Origin: JADJLQ01 sp034439915 | GTDB taxonomy: Bacteria > Bacteroidota > Bacteroidia > Chitinophagales > Saprospiraceae | DNA: 6,460 bases | Direction of reading: 5' to 3' | NCBI GenBank assembly: GCA_034439915.1 | Contig: JAWXBI010000249.1 | Coordinates: forward strand, 1-6,460 | Part shown: piece by piece, positions 1 to 5,487 of the stretch | Layout of the letters: every line of letters begins with the position of its first letter | How positions within the stretch are numbered: position 1 is the first letter of the stretch | Notes under the pieces: generated by a model | What the model was told of the DNA's origin: nothing | Database searches by the model: none | What the model saw: only the letters and a program-made list of their open reading frames with translations | Position numbers and translations under genes: made by a program

Positions 1-9
1 CCCCCTTAA

Positions 10-160
10 GGTTGATAGATCGCATTGGGTAGGTCGCAAGTCCCAACTGCTCACAAAAAGCATGGTAGGTCTTAGTGCAACCGATCGCGAAGAGTTGTGT
101 TTGGTAAGTCGCAGTAGCCTGAAAGACGCAACTACCGGATCTTCGATCCTCCTGAACGAT
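10..160. repeat. ~150 bp imperfect direct repeat, copy A
   Basis: This block matches 271-420 end to end with about 11 substitutions and one single-base A-run difference (five A versus four), so roughly nine in ten positions are identical. It starts at GGTTGATAGAT and ends at GAACGAT. Inside it are three spaced copies of a box close to GGTAGGTCGCA (28-38, 64-74, 103-113) about 36-39 bp apart, and a full two-hairpin module at 108-153. I see no coding signature: the open frames here are short and carry only translated repeats. The strand of function, if any, is unknown. Confidence 0.85.
108..153. repeat. 46 bp two-hairpin module, copy 1 (degenerate)
   Basis: The module runs from GTCGCAGTAG to CGATCCTCCT. 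Its first hairpin pairs an outer GCAGT with ACTAC and an inner GCCT with AGAC around GAA. Two G-to-A changes relative to copy 4 break one outer and one inner pair when read on the plus strand, but leave G-U pairs on the minus strand. Its second hairpin, GGATC-TTC-GATCC at 137-149, is perfect. It lies at the right end of repeat copy A. Confidence 0.75.
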
Positions 161-166
161 ACAGTA

Positions 167-190
167 CAACTGCCGGATCTTCGATCCTGC
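167..190. repeat. Partial module, second hairpin only (copy 2)
   Basis: Only the right half of the 46 bp module is present, from CAACTGCC through GGATC-TTC-GATCC (175-187). The left half, which forms the first hairpin, is missing. It follows copy 1 after a short spacer, so this looks like a truncated duplication. Confidence 0.7.
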
Positions 191-214
191 CGAAAGAGGA
201 TTCAATACGAATAG

Positions 215-260
215 GTCGCAGTAGTCTGAAAGGCGCAACTGCCGGATCTTCGATCCTCCC
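215..260. repeat. 46 bp two-hairpin module, copy 3
   Basis: Full-length module between the two large repeat copies. Outer stem GCAGT/ACTGC is intact. The inner stem is GTCT/AGGC, with one U-G wobble on the plus strand in place of the C-G of copy 4. The second hairpin GGATC-TTC-GATCC (244-256) is perfect. It is preceded by a shortened box, AATAGGTCGCA. Confidence 0.75.
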
Positions 261-270
261 AAACATGGGG

Positions 271-420
271 GGTTGATAGATCGTATTGGGTAGGTCGCAA
301 GTCCCAACTTCTCACAAAAGCATGGTAGGTCGCAGTGCAACCGCTCGCGAAGGGTTGTGATTGGTAAGTCGCAGTAGCCTGAAAGGCGCAACTGCCGGAT
401 CTTCGATTCTCCCGAACGAT
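271..420. repeat. ~150 bp imperfect direct repeat, copy B
   Basis: Second copy of the block at 10-160, with the same order of parts: GGTAGGTCGCA-like boxes at 289-299, 324-334 and 363-373, then the two-hairpin module at 368-413. Between the second and third boxes CAACC (338-342) pairs with GGTTG (353-357), giving a further hairpin. In copy A this is weakened to CAAC/GTTG plus a C/A mismatch. The two copies are separated by 110 bp holding one more full module and one partial module, so the region grew by more than a single duplication. Confidence 0.85.
368..413. repeat. 46 bp two-hairpin module, copy 4 (best first hairpin)
   Basis: The clearest example of the first hairpin: outer stem GCAGT/ACTGC (371-375 with 391-395) and inner stem GCCT/AGGC around a GAA loop, separated by an uneven internal loop of 1 and 3 bases. 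The second hairpin (397-409) has one C-to-T change that still pairs as G-U on the plus strand. It lies at the right end of repeat copy B and is followed by GAACGAT, as copy 1 is. Confidence 0.75.
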
Positions 421-450
421 TGCATTGCATATGGATCGGGCTAATATCAA

Positions 451-481
451 ATCAGGCTGCTTCTCTTCGAAACAACCTGAT
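451..481 (-). terminator. Terminator-like stem-loop after the sigma/membrane-protein genes
   Basis: Thirteen base pairs (451-463 with 469-481) close a 5-base loop. Read as minus-strand RNA all 13 pair, two of them as G-U. Read as plus-strand RNA those two become C/A mismatches, so the structure belongs to minus-strand transcription. It begins 28 bases beyond the stop codon of the membrane-protein gene and is followed on the minus strand by UUGAUAUUAG, a weak U-rich tail. A rho-independent terminator or a 3'-end stabilising hairpin is the best reading. Confidence 0.65.
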
Positions 482-508
482 TGTTGAACTCTACTTTGAA
501 TTAAATTT

Positions 509-1108
509 TTAGTGCTGATAGATCTCCCTCAACTCCAGAGTCCCCTGATAATTAAGGTGTGGGCAGGTGCGTGCTATGGCCAATGCTTCATCTGAAGTGT
601 TAGCTTCAAAAGTAAAATAACCTCCAATTTCCTGCCGTCCCGGAAATTCGGTCTTGGGAGTGATTTGCGGTCCTTTTAGTTTTTCTAAAGATAACACCCA
701 GCCATTACTGTGAAGGTGTTCTCCGTCAGCGATCCGCTTTGCTTTAATATCCTGCAACCACGCACTGTATTCCTTAACCTGCTGCATAGGATCTGAAGGG
801 GGAACATCGTCATTATGCACTAATAAGATAAATTTGGCAGCTATGGTCTTTTGCGCCAGTATGGGTATTCCTCCGATGCCGGATTTATTTCCTAAAATAT
901 ATCCAACTGTGAAAATGCCGATAATGATCAATAGGGAGGCAGCAATCCCGCTCCAGGACCTGGTCAATAAGGGCCTGGGTTCAAGTATTAAATTTTCTTC
1001 TTTCATTTTTTTAATAATTTTTGTGATTAAATAAGCAGGTACTTGATCATTACGCGTATATGGATTAAGTATGTTTTTTTCTTGCGGTGTCAATGGTTTT
1101 TCCATCAT
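509..1108 (-). CDS. Single-pass membrane protein with YCII/DGPF-like C-terminal domain; putative anti-sigma partner
   Basis: A 199-residue protein in three parts. Residues 1-50 are charged and presumably cytoplasmic. Residues about 54-73 form one strongly hydrophobic membrane span. Residues about 91-199 resemble the YCII-related (DGPF/YciI-like) fold: an opening strand FILLVHNDD, GEHL near 129-132, GGYF at 162-165, DEAL near 173-176, CPH at 182-184 and a closing LELREI. The usual DGPF stretch is replaced by TEFPGRQEIGGY. The start is ATG at 1106-1108; a second ATG follows directly and could equally be used. The gene lies 6 bp after the ECF sigma stop codon, the usual place for an anti-sigma factor. 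The N-terminus has no cysteine, so it is not a zinc-type (HxxxCxxC) anti-sigma, and I see no FecR features. The membrane span and domain pattern are seen in the sequence; the anti-sigma role is inferred from position. With the N-terminus inside, the YCII-like part would lie in the periplasm. Confidence 0.85.
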   Translation of the reverse strand: MMEKPLTPQEKNILNPYTRNDQVPAYLITKIIKKMKEENLILEPRPLLTRSWSGIAASLLIIIGIFTVGYILGNKSGIGGIPILAQKTIAAKFILLVHNDDVPPSDPMQQVKEYSAWLQDIKAKRIADGEHLHSNGWVLSLEKLKGPQITPKTEFPGRQEIGGYFTFEANTSDEALAIARTCPHLNYQGTLELREIYQH

Positions 1109-1114
1109 GGATTA

Positions 1115-1630
1115 TTAAATGTTTTCTTTTTGAATCAGTTTTCGAAAAGCTTTTCGGGCCTGGTGCAACTGACTTTTGCTGGTTCCGGGCGCTATATCCA
1201 GTAGTTGGGCTATTTCCTCATGTTTATAGCCTTCCAGATCATGCAACAACAATACGGTCTGATATCCCTCTGGCAATAAAGCCACAATTTTATGGGTATC
1301 ATAAGCACTGGTAGCGTATGGGTCTGCGTTGGTGGCCACATCTTCTAAGCCTATCGTTGTTTCTTTTCTTCTATTTTCTTTCCAGCGGTTGATGCTGATC
1401 TTGAGCAGCCAGGTCCTGAGGCTTGATCGCCATTCAAATTTATCCAGGCCCTGGATCGCCCTCATCCAGGTATCCTGCACAATTTCTTCCGCCTGGTGGG
1501 TATCGCCATTGGTCAGTTTCATGGCCATATGCCAAAGCGGTTTTGCGTGCCTTGAATACAATAATCGAAAACTGGCCTCCTCTTTTGATTGGAGATATGC
1601 CGTTACAAGAGCGCGATCAATAAGATTCAT
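1115..1630 (-). CDS. ECF-type RNA polymerase sigma factor (sigma-70 family)
   Basis: A 171-residue protein with the standard ECF layout. Region 2 spans about residues 19-88 and includes AEEIVQDTWMRAI and the basic SLRTWLLKISINRWKENRR stretch, which binds core polymerase and the -10 element. Region 4 spans about 119-164, with LPEGYQTVLLLHDLEGYKHEEIA and the helix-turn-helix LLDIAPGTSKSQLHQARK, which reads the -35 element. Length is typical and there is no C-terminal extension. The ATG at 1628-1630 gives a complete region 2. A purine-rich AAGGAAG lies about 13 bases upstream of the start, rather far for a ribosome binding site. The next gene follows after 6 bp, so the two are almost certainly co-transcribed and probably form a sigma/anti-sigma pair. 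The family is certain; the regulon and the signal cannot be read from this window. Confidence 0.95.
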   Translation of the reverse strand: MNLIDRALVTAYLQSKEEASFRLLYSRHAKPLWHMAMKLTNGDTHQAEEIVQDTWMRAIQGLDKFEWRSSLRTWLLKISINRWKENRRKETTIGLEDVATNADPYATSAYDTHKIVALLPEGYQTVLLLHDLEGYKHEEIAQLLDIAPGTSKSQLHQARKAFRKLIQKENI

Positions 1631-1746
1631 ACCAGATAATCACTTCCTTAGATCTTCGTTACCGGACCAGAGAGCATGGCTATGATCTAAACCGGCAATT
1701 AATTTCAGTATGTGATATACCTATTAGTGCCGCTGAACGGTAAAAG

Positions 1747-1776
1747 GTTGTATTTAATGTAAAATAAATTTACAAC
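1747..1776 (-). terminator. Weak AT-rich terminator-like hairpin after the peptidase gene
   Basis: GTTGTA (1747-1752) and TACAAC (1771-1776) form a 6 bp inverted repeat that touches the peptidase stop codon (1776-1778). A further TTTA/TAAA pairing is possible with a bulge. On the minus strand the stem is followed by CCTTTTA, a short U-run. The stem is AU-rich and weak, so termination may be partial. The remaining intergenic sequence up to the sigma gene (1631-1746) shows no convincing promoter or small gene. Confidence 0.35.
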
Positions 1777-4280
1777 TAGAAAAATAACGCATTACTAAAT
1801 AACAATTTGCCGTTTTCCCAGAAACCTCTGAATAAAGGATTATCAGCCAGGTAAATGATCCGGCCTGATCCTTTTGATTCCATACTGACCACCATGGTTT
1901 CTTTCAATTTATGTTTAAGACGGGAACCGATGAACCCGGTTTGTAACCATTCGTTGTCCAGATAAACAACGTTTTTTCCTCCTTTAAGTAATGGGAATTT
2001 CAGGTCATCGGTCTTTAAAGTAAAGTAGTGGTTTCCTAAACCAAAGGCCAGAGGAAAACCAGAGTCGAGCTTAGCTTTTAATATAGCCCCCGGGATCTGA
2101 TCCATCAACGCATCCCGTTCCGTGTCTTCGTAAGGAAATTTTCGTTTATCCATTTCCAGTTTTTCTAATTCTTTTTCCGCGGCTTTTTTAGCATCATCCG
2201 ATTCATAGGATTTCAAAATAAATCCATCTTTGTCGGCAAACGAATTCAGCGCCGAACCCAATACAATGAGGTTACCCCCCTCCGCTACCCATGTTTTTAA
2301 TTTTTCATGCACAGTATATCTCCCGTCAGGTAAAATAATCGTGTTAAAAGCCCGTAGGTCCATAGATCCTACCTGGCGGCTATCGGCCAGTTCCACCGGA
2401 TAGTCTAAACTTTGTTCAAAAAAATGCCAGGTTGCTCCATAAGACAATGAAGAGGATTCTTCTCCACCCAGAATGAGCACCTTGGGATTGCGTGCCAGGT
2501 TCATATAACCGGAACCAAAATCTTTACCCTGATCCACAAAGCCTGTGTTAACCTGCACCAGTGTTTTGCGGTGCGTGGAAGCTATGTTCTGGACAGCTTT
2601 ATGGAATCCGTCCATTTTGCGGTTATCCGCTTGCGTAACGATCAAACTCCCTTTTCCAAATGACTTTCCTTCGACGGTAAAATCTTTGACCGCATACCGT
2701 GTCCGGATGCCTCTATGGGTGAGGCTGGCTAAAAACCGGGCATCTGCGAATCCATTCCAGGTCGCTACATAAGCATAACAAGATTCTTTATAATTGGTGC
2801 TTGCCGGTAAATTAAAATTAAAAGGTTGTTCCACATTTATTTTTTCAGTGCTGGCATAGGCAGATAGACCATACGCGTAGGGCAGGGACCAGGCTGTAAT
2901 ATCATAGGTTGCCGAATCTTCCAAAACACTTTCAGGATCCAGCAATACCTGCAACAATACGGATTTGGGTTGATAAGAACTGATTAACAAATCGCTAGAT
3001 TCCACCGTAATATTTTCCTCTTTTCCGGTTTCATAATTAAATGCATTTAATTTTTTGGATCCGACAGATCTTCCATACCGGATCTTATTTTTATCAAGCA
3101 ATTCACAGAATGATTGTAAACGCCCGATATCATTGTTCCCTTTCAGAATATAGGTCCTGTACTTTCCCTGAGGGTTTTTATTATTTGTATCGAAATATTC
3201 CTGAAATTGATCAACCAGCCTGAATGCATTTTTACTGCTGATTTCAATCGTGGACAATGAACTGGTGCGATGATGTGCAATGCGGTCAGCCAGGGTAAGG
3301 GTATCTCCGTTTTCAGTTAGGATTGCTTTTCCGGCACCGATCCCGCCTTGTTCATAAGTCATACCAATAGCCCCGCTATAGGTAGGATAGGTATCCCCGT
3401 AACTGGGATAGAACAAATCAAAAACCTCCCGGGTAAAATACAACCAGCCGTTTTGGTCAAAATGCCGTGCATTGTTTTTCCCGATTTCGGTTTGAAAACT
3501 GGCCTGGAAAGGGGTGATGTATTGGTGGAATGGCTTAGCGGCCGGTGCAAAATAATAGGGCGAGTTGTTTCCCATTTCATGAAGATCAGCATGTACCTGG
3601 GGAAGCCACTCATTGTAAACCTTCATCCTTTGTTGTGATTCTATCTGAGTCTGCCAGGCCCAATCGCGGTTGAGGTCAAACATATAATGATTGACCCGGC
3701 CTCCTGGCCAGGGTTCGCGGTGTTCCCGGTTTCCCCTCATCGGACTGAGTTTGGTATTAGCGGCATTGTAATACCAATGGGTGTACCTGGAATATCCGTC
3801 CGGGTTGACTGAAGGGTCTATGACCACAACGGTGTTTTGTAACCAGGCCTGGTATTCTTTATTGAGGGGGTTGAGCAGATCATACAATACCTGCATGCTG
3901 CTTTCAGATCCGGCACTTTCATTGCCATGCACTGAATAAGACAACCAAACGATTACCGTCTTATCATTTTTATCCGGATTACCAGGAAGCACACCGGCCC
4001 TTCGCAGGTTGTTGACCCTGATTTCTTCCAGTCTTTTGATGTTGGATTCAGTGGAAACGAAGGCCATTATTAAAGGTCGCTGTTCGTAGGTCCGGCCATA
4101 ATTGACCAGTTTTATCTGTTTGCTCTTTTCAGCAGCCAGTTTAAAATAATCCACCAGGCTATAATGGTGGGTAAACATCTGGGTATACGGAGAAGGCAAA
4201 AATTCGGTGGGAGATTGAAGAGTCTGGGCAATAACACCTACAGTAAAAAGTAATAATAAAAAAGAAAAAATACGTTTCAT
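1776..4280 (-). CDS. Secreted M14-family zinc carboxypeptidase-like protein with C-terminal amidotransferase-like domain
   Basis: An 834-residue protein counted from the ATG at 4278-4280. A GTG two codons upstream (4284-4286) is also open, but the ATG gives a textbook signal peptide: MKR, a hydrophobic core, then VIA before Q, the probable signal peptidase I site. The M14 peptidase domain fills about residues 25-370. It shows the zinc pair HGNES (His118, Glu121), NPDGY, the DLNRDW substrate-binding stretch (residues 202-207), the third zinc ligand in HADLHEMG (probably His234) and the likely catalytic glutamate in TYEQGG (Glu310). All expected active-site residues are present. A region near residues 595-690 (KVLILGGEESSS to EGGNLIVLGSA) looks like a class I glutamine amidotransferase-type Rossmann fold, common in large Bacteroidota M14 proteins; I see no obvious catalytic cysteine in it. 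Expected to be periplasmic or exported, cleaving C-terminal residues from peptides. The substrate is unknown. No type IX sorting domain is evident at the C-terminus. Confidence 0.93.
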   Translation of the reverse strand: MKRIFSFLLLLFTVGVIAQTLQSPTEFLPSPYTQMFTHHYSLVDYFKLAAEKSKQIKLVNYGRTYEQRPLIMAFVSTESNIKRLEEIRVNNLRRAGVLPGNPDKNDKTVIVWLSYSVHGNESAGSESSMQVLYDLLNPLNKEYQAWLQNTVVVIDPSVNPDGYSRYTHWYYNAANTKLSPMRGNREHREPWPGGRVNHYMFDLNRDWAWQTQIESQQRMKVYNEWLPQVHADLHEMGNNSPYYFAPAAKPFHQYITPFQASFQTEIGKNNARHFDQNGWLYFTREVFDLFYPSYGDTYPTYSGAIGMTYEQGGIGAGKAILTENGDTLTLADRIAHHRTSSLSTIEISSKNAFRLVDQFQEYFDTNNKNPQGKYRTYILKGNNDIGRLQSFCELLDKNKIRYGRSVGSKKLNAFNYETGKEENITVESSDLLISSYQPKSVLLQVLLDPESVLEDSATYDITAWSLPYAYGLSAYASTEKINVEQPFNFNLPASTNYKESCYAYVATWNGFADARFLASLTHRGIRTRYAVKDFTVEGKSFGKGSLIVTQADNRKMDGFHKAVQNIASTHRKTLVQVNTGFVDQGKDFGSGYMNLARNPKVLILGGEESSSLSYGATWHFFEQSLDYPVELADSRQVGSMDLRAFNTIILPDGRYTVHEKLKTWVAEGGNLIVLGSALNSFADKDGFILKSYESDDAKKAAEKELEKLEMDKRKFPYEDTERDALMDQIPGAILKAKLDSGFPLAFGLGNHYFTLKTDDLKFPLLKGGKNVVYLDNEWLQTGFIGSRLKHKLKETMVVSMESKGSGRIIYLADNPLFRGFWENGKLLFSNALFF

Positions 4281-4297
4281 TGCCACAAGATAAATCG

Positions 4298-4328
4298 TTA
4301 AAATAATTTCATTTTAGAAAACCATCAA
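4298..4328 (-). promoter_or_regulatory. Possible Bacteroidota-type promoter for the peptidase gene
   Basis: On the minus strand TTG (4326-4328) is followed after 20 bp by TATTTTAA (4298-4305). That spacing fits the TTG/TAnnTTTG promoters known in this phylum, but the -7 box matches only six of eight positions. It would put transcription start about 10 bases before the ATG. The region is AT-rich, so a chance match is quite possible. Confidence 0.25.
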
Positions 4329-4394
4329 CCACCTGCCGAAATATTCAACTCCCCTATCTTCTAACTTCCAACTCCCATTTAGGAATTAAGTTTT

Positions 4395-4402
4395 TAGCTT
4401 TG
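4395..4402 (+). promoter_or_regulatory. Perfect TAnnTTTG box just before the MDR gene start
   Basis: TAGCTTTG matches the Bacteroidota -7 consensus exactly. It ends 4 bases before the GTG start codon, so if used, transcription would begin at or very near that codon. I see no good TTG/TTTG -33 element at the expected distance upstream. The rest of the divergent intergenic region holds only a short CAACTCCC direct repeat (4346-4353 and 4369-4376). Confidence 0.35.
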
Positions 4403-4406
4403 ACTG

Positions 4407-5420
4407 GTGCTACCTATCAAGCGATATACCATCCATTCGGGCAATTTGAAAAACCTTCGATTGATCGAGGAAAAATTACCCCCTCCATCAGCGGGTGAAG
4501 TTCAGGTTGCGGTCAAGTCAATTGGTCTCAATTTTGCCGATGTCTTTGCTATCTGGGGATTGTATAAAGCAGCACCGAAAACGGAGTTTACACCCGGATT
4601 GGAATATGCAGGCATTATTACTGCAGTTGGTGAGTCCGTCAACGAATTTATTCCGGGAGACCGTATAATGGGGGTTACCCGTTTTGGAGGATATACGACG
4701 GGTTTGAATATTGATGCCCGTTATGTTATTCGTCTGCCTGAAGATTGGGACTTTAATACCGGTGCAGCTTATCTGGTCCAGACCTTGACCGCTTATTATG
4801 CCTTATCCAGCCTGGGGCAGCTGGTTAAAGGTCAAAACGTTTTAATCCACAGTATTGCAGGAGGAGTTGGTTTACAAGCTTTAAAAATTGCCAAAGCACT
4901 GGGTTGTTTTGTTATTGGCACCGTTGGTGACGCCAAAAAGGAGGATTTGGCCAGAATAAACGGTTGCGATCGTGTGTTAATAAGAAATTCTTCCTTTAAA
5001 CAAGACCTGATTGCGGCATTGGATGGCCGTCCGCTGCATCTCGTTGTCGACACTGTGGGAGGCAGGTATTTTAGTATCCCATTCCGCCTGCTCGCTCCGA
5101 TGGGTCGTATCATAGTTGTAGGATCATCCCGATATTCCAGTGTGGGCAACAGACCGAACCTGATTCATTTGTTGCGTCATTATCTCACCCGACCCAAAAT
5201 TGATCCGCAAAATCTTCCCAATCAAAATAAATCTATCCTGGGGTTTAACCTGATTTATCTATATGAAAATGTTTCCCTGTTGCATCAGTTGCTGGGAGAA
5301 ATCAGTGCTTTTAACCTGGCCAAACCACATGTAGGCCATGTGTTTCCATTTGACCAACTGCCCGCCGCCATTCGGTTGTTTCAAGGTGGAAAGACGATGG
5401 GGAAGGTGGTAGTAAATTGA
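4407..5420 (+). CDS. Zinc-independent MDR oxidoreductase, quinone-reductase/VAT1-like
   Basis: A 337-residue medium-chain dehydrogenase/reductase. The N-terminal GroES-like domain (about 1-120) has GLNFADVFAIWGLY, TPGLEYAGI and the PGDRIMG turn. The nucleotide-binding Rossmann domain (about 120-250) has AGGVGLQALKIAKA (151-164) for NAD(P)H binding. The C-terminal KPHVGHVFPFDQLPAAI and GKTMGKVVV are typical of the quinone oxidoreductase branch. The insert NLIHLLRHYLTRPKIDP and GFNLIYLY resemble VAT-1-like members. The cysteine/histidine zinc ligands of alcohol dehydrogenases are missing, so it should be a zinc-free reductase of quinones or activated carbonyls; the substrate is unknown. The start is GTG at 4407-4409: an in-frame TGA lies two codons upstream and the next in-frame ATG is deep inside the protein, so GTG is the only reasonable start. 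It stands alone, diverging from the peptidase gene and converging on the isomerase-like gene. Confidence 0.92.
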   Translation: MLPIKRYTIHSGNLKNLRLIEEKLPPPSAGEVQVAVKSIGLNFADVFAIWGLYKAAPKTEFTPGLEYAGIITAVGESVNEFIPGDRIMGVTRFGGYTTGLNIDARYVIRLPEDWDFNTGAAYLVQTLTAYYALSSLGQLVKGQNVLIHSIAGGVGLQALKIAKALGCFVIGTVGDAKKEDLARINGCDRVLIRNSSFKQDLIAALDGRPLHLVVDTVGGRYFSIPFRLLAPMGRIIVVGSSRYSSVGNRPNLIHLLRHYLTRPKIDPQNLPNQNKSILGFNLIYLYENVSLLHQLLGEISAFNLAKPHVGHVFPFDQLPAAIRLFQGGKTMGKVVVN

Positions 5421-5449
5421 TAGTAGTTAGGTTTCAGCAGTCAGCTCCT

Positions 5450-5486
5450 GATAGCTGATAGCTGATAGCCGATAGCCGATAGCCGA
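5450..5486. repeat. Heptamer tandem repeat GATAGCY between convergent genes
   Basis: Five head-to-tail 7 bp units (two GATAGCT, then three GATAGCC) plus a trailing GA fill most of the 67 bp between the stop codons of the MDR and isomerase-like genes. Just upstream TCAGCT (5441-5446) pairs with AGCTGA (5453-5458) across a 6-base gap, so the left end can also form a small hairpin. No U-run follows, so I do not call it a terminator. Confidence 0.85.
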
Positions 5487-5487
5487 A

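Noticed and set aside
10..420. CRISPR array
   Set aside because: The repeats differ in length and sequence, the intervals are themselves repeated rather than unique spacers, and there are no cas genes in the window.
202..450. An 82-codon open frame on the minus strand with repeated RRSGSCAFQ-type peptides
   Set aside because: It is a translation of the 46 bp repeat modules; its peptide repeats come from the DNA repeats, the module spacing elsewhere does not keep frame, and it would overlap the hairpin structures. I treat it as spurious.
3348..3638. Overlapping open frames on both strands inside the peptidase gene
   Set aside because: They lie wholly within a long gene with clear M14 motifs and show no recognisable domain of their own.
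4281..4286. GTG start two codons upstream of the peptidase ATG
   Set aside because: The ATG directly begins a standard signal peptide (MKR plus hydrophobic core) and is the more likely start, though the GTG cannot be excluded.
4832..5149. Minus-strand 105-codon open frame inside the MDR gene
   Set aside because: It is a shadow of the Rossmann-domain coding sequence and has no recognisable protein features.
5441..5465. Bidirectional terminator at the TCAGCT/AGCTGA inverted repeat
   Set aside because: The stem is only 6 bp, is a by-product of the heptamer repeat, and has no U-run on either side.
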